Assembly (NCBI RefSeq): GCF_003858655.1
Contig: NZ_RQXV01000007.1
Span: 124,001-188,000 of the forward strand
Length of the DNA stretch: 64,000 nt
Direction of reading: 5' to 3'
DNA from: Amphritea balenae
GTDB taxonomy: Bacteria > Pseudomonadota > Gammaproteobacteria > Pseudomonadales > Balneatricaceae
Shown: piece by piece, positions 8,898 to 17,186 of the stretch
Position numbering within the stretch: position 1 is the first letter of the stretch
How the letters are laid out: every line of letters starts with the position of its first letter
Notes under the pieces: model-generated
What the model saw: only the letters and a program-made list of their open reading frames with translations
Told to the model about the DNA's origin: nothing
The model's database searches: none
Position numbers and translations under genes: made by a program

Positions 8898-10436
8898 ATG
8901 ACCGATAATAACCGCGTAATTATTTTTGATACCACCCTGCGTGATGGTGAACAGAGCCCTGGGGCATCGATGACCCGTGAAGAGAAAATGCGGGTAGCCA
9001 AGCAGCTGGAAAAAATGCGGGTTGATGTGATTGAAGCGGGTTTTGCTATCGCGAGTCCGGGTGACTTTGAATCGGTTAAATCGATTGCCGATACCATTAA
9101 AGACAGCACGATCTGTTCGTTGTCACGGGCGCTGGATGCCGATATTGATCGTGCCGGTGAAGCGTTGGCGAATGCTAACTCCGGTCGTATTCATACCTTT
9201 ATCGCAACCTCTCCTATCCATATGAAGTACAAGCTGCAGATGGAACCGGAAAAGGTTGTTGAGCAAGCAGTATATGCAGTTAAACGGGCGCGCAATCTGA
9301 TCAGTGATGTTGAGTTTTCACTGGAAGATGCCAGCCGGTCTGAGCTGGATTTTATGTGCCGGATTATCGAGAAAGTGATTGATGCGGGTGCACGTACCAT
9401 TAACATCCCTGACACGGTAGGTTATGCCGTGCCGGAAGAGTTTGGCCATACGATTAAACAGCTATTAGAGCGTATACCTAATGCCGATAAAGCGGTTTTC
9501 TCTGTGCATTGTCACAATGATCTGGGGCTAGCCGTTGCCAACTCGCTGGCGGCTGTTAATGCCGGCGCCCGTCAGGTTGAGTGTACTATCAATGGTTTGG
9601 GTGAGCGTGCAGGTAACGCCTCACTTGAAGAAGTTGTTATGGCGCTGCGTACCCGTCAGGATGTGTTAGGTTTGCATACCGGTATCGATACCACTCAGAT
9701 TGTCCCAGCTTCACGCCTGATCTCCAGTGTCACAGGTTTTCCGGTACAGCCTAACAAGGCCATTGTGGGTGCCAATGCTTTTGCCCATGAGTCGGGTATT
9801 CATCAGGACGGTGTACTGAAACATCGCGAAACATATGAAATTATGACCGCTCAGGATGTCGGCTGGAATGCCAATAAAATGGTCATGGGCAAGCATTCAG
9901 GGCGTAGCGCTTTCCGGGCGCGTCTTGAAGAGTTGGGCACCACTTTTGAATCGGATGCCGAGTTGAATACCGCGTTTGCCCGCTTTAAAGATCTGGCGGA
10001 CAAAAAGCATGAGATCTTTGATGAAGATCTGCAAGCGCTGGTGAGTGATACCCAGATATCACACTATGAGAAATATAAGCTGAGCAGCCTGGCGGTTACC
10101 TCACAAACCGGAGAGACTCCGGTAGCGACCATGACCGTTGCCATTAATGATCAGGAACAAAGTGCCGAAGCTGAAGGCAGTGGCCCGGTCGATGCTGCTT
10201 TCAAAGCGATTGAATCAATTGTTCAGTCTGAAGCAAGTCTGGAACTGTATTCTGTTAACGCCATTACCAGTGGTACCGATTCTCAGGGTGAAGTCACCGT
10301 GCGGCTTGAAAAAGGGGGCCGGATTGTAAATGGACTGGGCGCCGATACCGATATCATTATCGCCTCTGCCAAAGCCTATATTCATGCACTGAATATGCTT
10401 GAATCAACTGAAGAGAAAGCCCACCCTCAGGTCTGA
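8898..10436 (+). CDS. leuA: 2-isopropylmalate synthase
   Basis: 512-residue long-form LeuA, which condenses acetyl-CoA with 2-oxoisovalerate as the first committed step of leucine synthesis. Visible: the [12 protein letters not shown] motif, HCHNDLG metal ligands, the [14 protein letters not shown] loop, and a C-terminal regulatory domain (about 390-505) for leucine feedback. The frame is open back to 8844, but the ATG at 8898, with GGAG eight bases ahead, starts the conserved [13 protein letters not shown]. Gene order with a holD-like gene behind it is unlike the E. coli leuABCD operon; leuBCD are not here. Confidence 0.96.
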   Translation: MTDNNRVIIFDTTLRDGEQSPGASMTREEKMRVAKQLEKMRVDVIEAGFAIASPGDFESVKSIADTIKDSTICSLSRALDADIDRAGEALANANSGRIHTFIATSPIHMKYKLQMEPEKVVEQAVYAVKRARNLISDVEFSLEDASRSELDFMCRIIEKVIDAGARTINIPDTVGYAVPEEFGHTIKQLLERIPNADKAVFSVHCHNDLGLAVANSLAAVNAGARQVECTINGLGERAGNASLEEVVMALRTRQDVLGLHTGIDTTQIVPASRLISSVTGFPVQPNKAIVGANAFAHESGIHQDGVLKHRETYEIMTAQDVGWNANKMVMGKHSGRSAFRARLEELGTTFESDAELNTAFARFKDLADKKHEIFDEDLQALVSDTQISHYEKYKLSSLAVTSQTGETPVATMTVAINDQEQSAEAEGSGPVDAAFKAIESIVQSEASLELYSVNAITSGTDSQGEVTVRLEKGGRIVNGLGADTDIIIASAKAYIHALNMLESTEEKAHPQV

Positions 10437-10470
10437 TACCTGAGAACGGCCAGCATAGGATAGTATTGGT

Positions 10471-11454
10471 ATGGATCAGCAACGACGACATCAGTATCTG
10501 GATGCGATGGGTATCGCCAGCTGGCTGCCCAGGCGACAGTTAACGGTGGCTCGTCCCACGCCTGACTGGGTGTGGGAGTTTTGCTGGCCAGAGCAAACTG
10601 ATCAACAAGCCTCCGCTTCGCAAACTTCACCGGGTCAGACCTCGCAGCGACAAGGGATGGTTTCGCCAGAAGCCAGTGCCCTTGCAGCGAAGCAGGCCAG
10701 GGCTGAGTTAAGTGCCAGCTTTGGTGCGCAGCCAGGTACTGCAAAGGTTCAGCCAGAAACAGCGCCATCGGGACCGGCTGAAACTCCGCCCACAGTTCAG
10801 TCAGAAGCAAAGCAGGATCAAGCGGGTGCGAGCATAGCTCAGCCCGAGCCAGCTGTTGTTGCCCCTTCTGTTGCTAGTCAGCCGGTATCTCAGGCTTCGG
10901 CTGACATAGCTGAGGTCTCACTACCTGATCCATCTTCGGCGACAGTGCAGGCGCCCTTTAAACTGGCTTTCATGAGTTATGGTGATTGTCTGGTGGTCGA
11001 TTCTCTGCCTCCACAGGCACGTCAATCGGCGACTCAGGCAGATAGCCATCATCAGATTTTGTTAGATAAAATTTTACGCTCGATCCGTTTAACCGGCGGC
11101 GCTTGCGGTGATTACTACACGCTGCCCTGGCCAATGTTTGCCAGCAAATCGCTGAATCAGGGGGCCGAACAGGCCCGTCTAACGGTACAGCATAAGCTCA
11201 GGAAAGCCCTGCAAAAACAGCCTGTCGGTACTGTCATACTGCTGGGTGAAGCCGCTGCTCAGATGATACTTGAACGTAGTGAGCCTTTAGATCAGCTGCG
11301 TGGCATGCTGTTTAGCCTGCGCTCCGATGTTAAAACCCTGGCGACGGCGAGTCTTTCCGAGATGATGACATTGCCGGACTGTAAACGGGATGTCTGGCGT
11401 GATCTGCAACCTTTGCTCGATCATCTGGAACAGCAGAGCAGCCAGAATGAGTGA
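10471..11454 (+). CDS. HolD-like protein (candidate DNA polymerase III psi subunit) with long linker
   Basis: 327 residues in three parts: a short N-terminal segment (YLDAMGIASWLPRR, residues 9-22) like the N-terminus of HolD; a Pro/Ala/Gln/Ser-rich linker (about 35-165) of low complexity; and a folded C-terminal domain (about 168-315). The gene overlaps rimI by 8 bases, the same order as holD-rimI in E. coli. Psi links the clamp loader to chi and SSB. E. coli HolD is only 137 aa, so the insertion roughly doubles the size. The assignment rests on context plus the weak N-terminal match. Confidence 0.6.
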   Translation: MDQQRRHQYLDAMGIASWLPRRQLTVARPTPDWVWEFCWPEQTDQQASASQTSPGQTSQRQGMVSPEASALAAKQARAELSASFGAQPGTAKVQPETAPSGPAETPPTVQSEAKQDQAGASIAQPEPAVVAPSVASQPVSQASADIAEVSLPDPSSATVQAPFKLAFMSYGDCLVVDSLPPQARQSATQADSHHQILLDKILRSIRLTGGACGDYYTLPWPMFASKSLNQGAEQARLTVQHKLRKALQKQPVGTVILLGEAAAQMILERSEPLDQLRGMLFSLRSDVKTLATASLSEMMTLPDCKRDVWRDLQPLLDHLEQQSSQNE

Positions 11455-11911
11455 TGCGAACGTCAGGTTATTGCAGAGTGATGACCTGTCCGTTTTGATT
11501 CATCTTGAAAACCTCTGCTTTAATGCCTCCTGGTCTGAAACACAGCTGCAGAAACAGCTTAACGGGGAACGAAATATTGGTTTTGCGTATCTGATTAATC
11601 AGAAGGTCAGTGGCTTTGTTATATTTTCCACCTTGTTTGATGAAGCTGAATTACTCCAGATAGGTATAGATCCAGCGCTCCAGGGACAAGGTTTGGCCGG
11701 TAATCTACTGACCCAGGCACACCGTGAACTGCAAACCAGGCAGATCACCCGGATATTGTTGGAAGTACGGGATTCCAATAGAGCCGCCATCAGCCTTTAC
11801 CATCGGCTGGGCTATCAGCAAGACGGTATACGTAAAGGTTACTATCCAGCTGAACAGGGTGCAGCAGGGCTGGGCCGGGAAGATGCAGTGCTGATGAGTT
11901 GTAACCTTTAA
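11447..11911 (+). CDS. rimI: ribosomal protein S18-alanine N-acetyltransferase
   Basis: 154-residue GNAT protein. The acetyl-CoA loop is seen as QGQGLAG, followed by LLEVRDSNRAAISLYHRLGYQQDG and the C-terminal EDAVLMS, all typical of RimI, which acetylates the N-terminal alanine of ribosomal protein S18. The frame is open upstream, but the ATG at 11447, which overlaps the upstream stop as ATGAGTGA, gives the standard RimI length and implies translational coupling with the holD-like gene. Confidence 0.92.
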   Translation: MSDANVRLLQSDDLSVLIHLENLCFNASWSETQLQKQLNGERNIGFAYLINQKVSGFVIFSTLFDEAELLQIGIDPALQGQGLAGNLLTQAHRELQTRQITRILLEVRDSNRAAISLYHRLGYQQDGIRKGYYPAEQGAAGLGREDAVLMSCNL

Positions 11912-11951
11912 ACCAGGGAATAAGTCGTAGGACCTGTAAACAGGGGAAAAT

Positions 11952-12620
11952 ATGAATCTGACGACTGAACTGATTAGTGGATTCTGGTTCTGGTTTGCCC
12001 AACTGGGTTATTTTTCGGCGCTGTTACTGGCACTTTGGTCTGCACCCTGGAAAACAATACTCAACACCCGTCAGTTACAGCACCTTTTTCTCGGGGCGAC
12101 CGTGGCTCTGATGCTGCTCTGGCAGATGCGTGCAGGTATTTCGCCAGGTTTAGGCATTCATTTTCTGGGAGTGACAGTGCTGACACTGATGTTTGGCTGG
12201 AATCTGGCAATTCTTTCCGCCAGTATGGCGCTGGTAGGCAGTACCTTGTTAGGTCAGGAAGGCTGGCATAGTTTTGCTGTTAATGGCCTGTGCACTGTGG
12301 TTATTCCTGCTTTGGTCAGCTACCTGATTCTGCGCTTAGTTGAAGCTAAACTCCCCGCCAATTTCTTTATCTATCTGTTTCTCTGCGCCTTTTTAGGCGC
12401 CGGAGTCGCGACTCTGAGCGGCGGTCTGGCCATGGGCTTCCTACTGTGGATAAGTGACGTGTATCCGGGTACTAAAATATTTCAGGAATATATCCAGTAC
12501 CTGCCGCTGATTATGTTTCCTGAAGGTTTATTAAACGGCATTATTATGACCGGTATGATGGTGTTTTACCCCGACTGGATTCGTACCTTTGATGCGAAAA
12601 AATATATAGATGAACAATAA
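11952..12620 (+). CDS. CbiM-like / COG3235 membrane protein
   Basis: 222 residues with six or so hydrophobic segments and a shape like the substrate-binding S component CbiM of energy-coupling transporters (ISPGLGIHFLGVTVLTLMFGWNLAI; FAVNGLCTVVIPALVSYL; FPEGLLNGIIMTG). Proteins of this group are annotated as energy-coupling factor transporter permeases, but no ATPase (CbiO) or CbiQ gene is nearby. A metal such as Ni or Co is a possible substrate, which is inference only. It faces the response regulator gene end to end. Confidence 0.7.
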   Translation: MNLTTELISGFWFWFAQLGYFSALLLALWSAPWKTILNTRQLQHLFLGATVALMLLWQMRAGISPGLGIHFLGVTVLTLMFGWNLAILSASMALVGSTLLGQEGWHSFAVNGLCTVVIPALVSYLILRLVEAKLPANFFIYLFLCAFLGAGVATLSGGLAMGFLLWISDVYPGTKIFQEYIQYLPLIMFPEGLLNGIIMTGMMVFYPDWIRTFDAKKYIDEQ

Positions 12621-12650
12621 CCCGGGTAGCGGTTTTAGTTCATCACAGGA

Positions 12651-13205
12651 TTAATGATCCTCTTTTACCGGCCGTTTCTGCAGCTTTCGTTGCAGTGTAC
12701 GGCGATGCATACCCAGAGCCCGTGCCGTGGCAGAGATATTACCTTCATGCTCGTTCAACACCTTCTGAATATGTTCCCACTCCAAACGGCCCACTGACAT
12801 CGGTTTGTCTGCGATCTCGATATCAGGGTTGGGTTCTGAATACTTGAGTTTTTCAAGGATCTGATCCGCATCGGCAGGCTTAGCCAGATAATCAGTTGCC
12901 CCCAGCTTTATAGCCTCGACTGCGGTGGATATGCTGGCGTAACCGGTCAGAATCAGAATACGGATATCCGGGTTAACTTCTAACAGCCGGGGAATCAGGG
13001 TGATTCCCGAAGCCCCGTCCATCTTCAGGTCCAGTGTGGCAAGGTCGGGTTTGAAGGTTTCTAACAAGGTTAATGCCTGTTCTGCCGAAGAGGCAACGGT
13101 GACTTCAAAACCACGGCGTTTGATCGCTCGTTTCAGTACGGAACTGAATGTTTCATCATCGTCGACTATTAAAAAATTCATTGGCTCGGTTTGATTACCC
13201 ATCAT
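12651..13205 (-). CDS. RegA/PrrA/RoxR-type response regulator
   Basis: 184 residues: receiver domain (acidic pocket at VDDDE, phospho-acceptor Asp59 in TLDLKMDG, Lys in YLAKPAD) and a C-terminal Fis-type helix-turn-helix (ISATARALGMHRRTLQRKL). This two-part layout, without an AAA domain, is the RegA/ActR/PrrA/RoxR family that controls respiration and redox genes. The start overlaps the kinase stop by 11 bases. An internal Met (residue 9, MNFLIVDDD) is an alternative start. Confidence 0.92.
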   Translation of the reverse strand: MMGNQTEPMNFLIVDDDETFSSVLKRAIKRRGFEVTVASSAEQALTLLETFKPDLATLDLKMDGASGITLIPRLLEVNPDIRILILTGYASISTAVEAIKLGATDYLAKPADADQILEKLKYSEPNPDIEIADKPMSVGRLEWEHIQKVLNEHEGNISATARALGMHRRTLQRKLQKRPVKEDH

Positions 13206-14466
13206 GATTTTCCTGACTATCGATCGGCAAGCTTATCTCCGTGAGTGTACCGCCATCCGGATGGTTAAACAGATTGACCTGACCACCGTAGCTATTCAAT
13301 GCTGAGGCTGACAAGAACAGACCAATACCTAGCCCTTTACCTTTAGTAGTGACAAAAGGTTTACCTATTTCTTCAGCCTGATCGAGGGGAATGCCCGGCC
13401 CCTGATCGTGAATCTTAAACAGCATATTGTCTTCTTGAAGTTCGGTCCAGATACGCAGCGGTTCAGGTGATGCATCAGCGGCATTGTTCAGCAGGTTAAT
13501 AAATGCCTGTTGCAGCGGTATAGAACTGAATATCGTTGGGTAGCTTTTGTTATTGAACTCTGGATCATCAAACTGAGCCGTAGGCCGTAACAGAACCCAG
13601 CGATCTAACAGTTCATTTAAAAACTGATCGGCCGGTATCAGGTGGCTTTCATTCTGCTCTTCCCGCACTGACTCAGCCAGATGCTGGAGCCGGTCAGAAC
13701 AGTTTTGTACCTGATTCTGTAACGTGATCAGATCTTCCTGAAGCGGGGAATCGTTGGGATTATCCAGCCGCATTTCATGCAGTAGTACCCGCATCGTCGC
13801 CAGCGGTGTGCCCATCTCGTGGGCAGTACCGGCAGCCATCGTTGCCAGAGAAAGTAGTTGTTGATTATGCAGGTTGCCTTCCCGGGCTTTGTTCAGGCTT
13901 TGCTCTTTTTCTTGCAGGCTGTCGCGGATATCGACAATAAACCAGGCAATCAGGGCTGCGGTCAGGATAAAGTTGATCCACATACCGAACATATGCAGGT
14001 TTAGCAGTGCCTGAGCCTGATGCTGGTGGCCGGTATCAGGCAGAGTGATAGGCACATAATGACGTAGCAACAAGGTATAGCAAGTGGCGACTAACAGGCC
14101 GGTAAGCCAGGTAAATGACTTAGGCAGGGCAGTGGCGCTGATGATCAACGGCATTAATAACAGGGCAGAAAAGGGGTTGCTGACCCCGCCTACCTGATAC
14201 AGCAGGCAGCCATAGAATACGATATCGGCACTGAGCTGAAAGAAAAACTCCAGCTGTGTTAACGGCAAACTGGATTTAAGACGGTACAAGGTCATCAGGT
14301 TAAGCAGTGCCATCGCCAGCAAAGCAAAGGCACTGAACCAGAAATTCAGATCCACCTGAAGTATAAAAAACAGGTACAGCAACAGCGCACACTGACCAAA
14401 AATGGTGATAGTGCGTATATAACTGAGCTGGAGTAACTGGTGTCGTGTATTACTTATCGAATTCAT
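13195..14466 (-). CDS. RegB/PrrB/RoxS-type redox sensor kinase
   Basis: About 423 residues: six membrane segments, the quinone-sensing loop GGVSNPF (about residues 92-98), an H-box AHEMGTPLATM with His near 216, and an HATPase domain with N-box NLLNNAADAS and the GLGIGLFLS box. These are hallmarks of RegB/PrrB/RoxS, which senses the ubiquinone pool and phosphorylates RegA/RoxR. The open frame extends to 14580, but the Met at 14466 (MNSISNTRHQ) is preferred because the preceding stretch is unlike the family. Kinase and regulator are co-transcribed. Confidence 0.9.
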   Translation of the reverse strand: MNSISNTRHQLLQLSYIRTITIFGQCALLLYLFFILQVDLNFWFSAFALLAMALLNLMTLYRLKSSLPLTQLEFFFQLSADIVFYGCLLYQVGGVSNPFSALLLMPLIISATALPKSFTWLTGLLVATCYTLLLRHYVPITLPDTGHQHQAQALLNLHMFGMWINFILTAALIAWFIVDIRDSLQEKEQSLNKAREGNLHNQQLLSLATMAAGTAHEMGTPLATMRVLLHEMRLDNPNDSPLQEDLITLQNQVQNCSDRLQHLAESVREEQNESHLIPADQFLNELLDRWVLLRPTAQFDDPEFNNKSYPTIFSSIPLQQAFINLLNNAADASPEPLRIWTELQEDNMLFKIHDQGPGIPLDQAEEIGKPFVTTKGKGLGIGLFLSASALNSYGGQVNLFNHPDGGTLTEISLPIDSQENHDG

Positions 14467-14645
14467 GTGGCTAGCTTCGCAGAAAGTAGAATTATAACCA
14501 AGAGCTTTGCTGAACTGGTGTGGCAGATTGTCGCAGGTTGATCTTGTTGTTGAATGTAATCTCTTTTCTTTTATAATCATCTCGGTAAAGGAATTGTCTG
14601 AGCTCGATTGAGCACCAGAAATAAAATGATCAGGGAGTGATCATA

Positions 14646-15497
14646 GTGGATATACGTCTGATCGTTCTGATTTTTGCGGCCTTTGTTCTGGGGCTGACTT
14701 TTTTCTATCTTATCGGTAAATACTCATATAGCTTATTTGGCTTATATGAATCTCGGGTAATTAATAACGTAGAGCATAAGCTACGTCTGAGCTTTATCAG
14801 CGCCTCGCCCCGGTTTCTACTCTTATCGTCACTATTGTTAACCTGTTTTCTGAGCCTTATCGGTTTTATTTTTCTGGGCCCTGTGGGAGCCGTATTGGGT
14901 ATTCTGATGGGGTTGTCTGCACCCTGGGTTTATCAGTTTATCTATCGAAAACAACGTCTGAACAAGTTTGTATATCAGTTGCCGGATGCACTGGCATCAC
15001 TGGCTGCGGCTATGCGCGCAGGGGGGAGTCTTAATAAAGGTATTGAAATGCTGGCCCAGCGACAACCTGCACCGTTGAGTCAGGAGTTTGGCCTGATCGT
15101 CGCAGAAAATCGGGTTGGCCGGGATCTCGAAGATTCACTCAGGGATATGGGCAAACGCTTGAATTGCCCTGAGCTGGATCTGTTAACAACCGCTATTGTT
15201 ATTGCCAGAGGTGTGGGGGGGAACCTGGCTGATACGCTTGATAGTCTTGCTGATACATTGCGTGAAAAAGCACAGGTGGAAGGCAAGATAAAAGCCCTTA
15301 CAGCGATGGGTCGAATGCAAGGTTGGGTGATTAGTTTATTGCCGGTGGGCGTAGGTGCTGTGCTGTTTTCTCTTGAACCTGAAAAAATGTCTGTGTTGTT
15401 TACTGAAGTGTGGGGCTGGGCTGTCTTGGGCGTAATGAGCTGTATGATGGCACTGGCGATATGGCTGATCTACAAAATAGTGAATATCGATGTTTGA
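14646..15497 (+). CDS. tadB: Tad pilus inner-membrane protein TadB
   Basis: T2SSF-domain platform protein of the Tad (Flp) pilus system: N-terminal and central membrane segments, then a cytoplasmic helical domain (LPDALASLAAAMRAGGSLNKGIEMLA) and C-terminal membrane pair. A GTG at 14646 is chosen because AGGGA lies nine bases ahead; the earlier in-frame GTG (14637) sits directly on that site. First gene of a 12-kb plus-strand Tad locus, in contrast to many loci where tadA precedes tadB. It overlaps tadC by 8 bases. Confidence 0.9.
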   Translation: MDIRLIVLIFAAFVLGLTFFYLIGKYSYSLFGLYESRVINNVEHKLRLSFISASPRFLLLSSLLLTCFLSLIGFIFLGPVGAVLGILMGLSAPWVYQFIYRKQRLNKFVYQLPDALASLAAAMRAGGSLNKGIEMLAQRQPAPLSQEFGLIVAENRVGRDLEDSLRDMGKRLNCPELDLLTTAIVIARGVGGNLADTLDSLADTLREKAQVEGKIKALTAMGRMQGWVISLLPVGVGAVLFSLEPEKMSVLFTEVWGWAVLGVMSCMMALAIWLIYKIVNIDV

Positions 15498-16404
15498 TAA
15501 TTATCTTCTTATTATCGTGTTGTTCTTTGCCGGGGGCGCTGTGCTGCTTTTGGTGGCTATTCCATGGGCCATCAGCACTTCTGAAAATACCCAAATAAAT
15601 AATGAAAGTTGGCAGGATAGCAGTGGCAGCTTTATTAAAATGGTGCGGCCGTTACTACGAATGTATTCAGCATCGGCTGAAGAAAATATGGCGCCAGAAA
15701 AAAGTGACCGGATAAAAAAGAAGCTTCAGATATCGGGCCTGGGATACATAATTACGCCGGCTGAGTTTTTTGTCCTAAAGCGTCTTTCTGCGATTGTGAC
15801 TGCTTTGCTGGCTGGTCTGGTCATCTGGTTATCCGGAACAACTGATATTCTTAGGATCATTCTAATATTACTGTCCTTAGCTGTTTTAGGTTATGTTTTT
15901 CCAGATATTCGGGTCAGAGACTTCACCAAACAGCGTCAATTATCAATTGAAAAGCACTTTCCGTTTTTTCTCGATCTGGTCGTATTAAGCATGCGTGCAG
16001 GCTTGCCTTTTACCGGTGCAGTACAGCAGGGCATTGAAAAGATGGTGAGTGGGCCGCTGAAAGATGAATTATTGCGATATCAGCGAGAGGTACGAACAGG
16101 TATCGAGAGGAAAGATGCACTGGAGCGGTTTGCCACCAGAATCGATCTTTCGTCAGTTACGAACTTCGTTGCTTCAATTATTCAAGCGGAAGAGAGTGGT
16201 GGTGGTGTGACTGGCGTGCTGCAGGATCAGGCCCGGCAAAGGCGCAAAGAGCGTTTTCTGCGTGCTGAAAAGCTGGCGAATGAGGCGCCGGTTAAGATGT
16301 TACTGCCTTTGGTCGGTCTGCTCTTTCCGTTGACGTTTATGATCATCGCTGTGCCTATTGTTGTGCAGTTTATGGAGTCAGGCTTGTTAGGAAAAATGCT
16401 CTGA
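15490..16404 (+). CDS. tadC: Tad pilus inner-membrane protein TadC
   Basis: 304 residues, T2SSF domain (FFLDLVVLSMRAGLPFTGAVQQG; IIQAEESGGGVTGVLQDQA; APVKMLLPLVGLLFP), the second platform protein partnering TadB under the ATPase. The start at 15490 overlaps the tadB stop as ATGTTTGATAA, so the two are translationally coupled. The order tadB-tadC is conserved in Tad loci. Confidence 0.92.
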   Translation: MFDNYLLIIVLFFAGGAVLLLVAIPWAISTSENTQINNESWQDSSGSFIKMVRPLLRMYSASAEENMAPEKSDRIKKKLQISGLGYIITPAEFFVLKRLSAIVTALLAGLVIWLSGTTDILRIILILLSLAVLGYVFPDIRVRDFTKQRQLSIEKHFPFFLDLVVLSMRAGLPFTGAVQQGIEKMVSGPLKDELLRYQREVRTGIERKDALERFATRIDLSSVTNFVASIIQAEESGGGVTGVLQDQARQRRKERFLRAEKLANEAPVKMLLPLVGLLFPLTFMIIAVPIVVQFMESGLLGKML

Positions 16405-16405
16405 T

Positions 16406-16744
16406 ATGACAGTCGTTATAAGTAGAGGGGTTCAGATAAAAGTGCTGACCAGCTTTAGCGAACGATTAGGTGGAGCGATAACCCGTCCTCTTAAGCGGGG
16501 GCAGGGGCTGTTATTTATCCCTGGTGGATCAGTGCATACCTGGTTTATGAAGCAGTCATTGGATATTGTTTTTCTCAGTGCTAAAGGAAGTATCCTTCGT
16601 CAACGGGAAAACATTCCTCCGTGGCGCTGGGTGCTGGCGCCACACAAGACTCGTTTTACGCTGGAGCTCATGCCAGGAACTATCAAGGAGCTTCAGCTTA
16701 AAGAGGGAGAATGTTTCGATCTGAATGGGTTTGCAAATGAGTAA
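16406..16744 (+). CDS. DUF192 family protein
   Basis: 112 residues covering a single DUF192 domain (GLLFIPGGSVHTWFMKQSLDIVFLS; ENIPPWRW; ELMPGTIKE). Many DUF192 proteins carry a signal peptide; this one does not. The family has no established reaction. It begins two bases after tadC and overlaps the following lipoprotein gene, so it belongs to the tad operon. Short DUF192 genes recur in Tad loci, which suggests a role in pilus biogenesis, but this is context only. Confidence 0.8.
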   Translation: MTVVISRGVQIKVLTSFSERLGGAITRPLKRGQGLLFIPGGSVHTWFMKQSLDIVFLSAKGSILRQRENIPPWRWVLAPHKTRFTLELMPGTIKELQLKEGECFDLNGFANE

Positions 16745-17186
16745 ATGGATTTATGTTTTCTTAATACTGGCATTAACCGGCTGCGCTACCAACGGTAAGG
16801 TTGAACCCGGTTCAGAAAATAGCGCGGAATTACCAAATAACGATGCCTTGTTACACACTGCTGCAATCGCTTATCAGGATAAAAACTGGGCTGATAGTTA
16901 TCGTCAGTATCGGCAGTTGATTGAAGCATCAGCTACCGACAGTGATACCTGGTTCCGCTTGGGTGTTTCTGCCTACCGTTTGGATAAGTTAAAGGAGGCG
17001 GAATACGCTTTTGAGCAGGTTGTGCGTAAAGAGCCGCGGCATCGTAAAGCGCTGTTTAATCTGTCGCTGTTGAGTCTTGGTAAAGGCACACAGTATCTTG
17101 ATCAGTACCTAAAAGTGACGCCGCCGGATCAGCGTGAACCCGCTCTAGAAAAGACTCTGCATGATCTGCAAACGCTGGGTTGGTAA
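16737..17186 (+). CDS. TPR lipoprotein (TadD-like)
   Basis: 149 residues. Signal peptide with lipobox LTGC (Cys16) and then two or three TPR units (DSDTWFRLGVSAYRLDKLKEAEYAFEQVV is covered at about 60-95). TadD is the TPR lipoprotein of Tad systems, needed for secretin or pilus assembly, and this gene occupies an equivalent place. The ATG at 16737 overlaps the DUF192 stop as ATGAGTAA; the earlier in-frame Met at 16725 would spoil the signal peptide. Confidence 0.78.
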   Translation: MSKWIYVFLILALTGCATNGKVEPGSENSAELPNNDALLHTAAIAYQDKNWADSYRQYRQLIEASATDSDTWFRLGVSAYRLDKLKEAEYAFEQVVRKEPRHRKALFNLSLLSLGKGTQYLDQYLKVTPPDQREPALEKTLHDLQTLGW

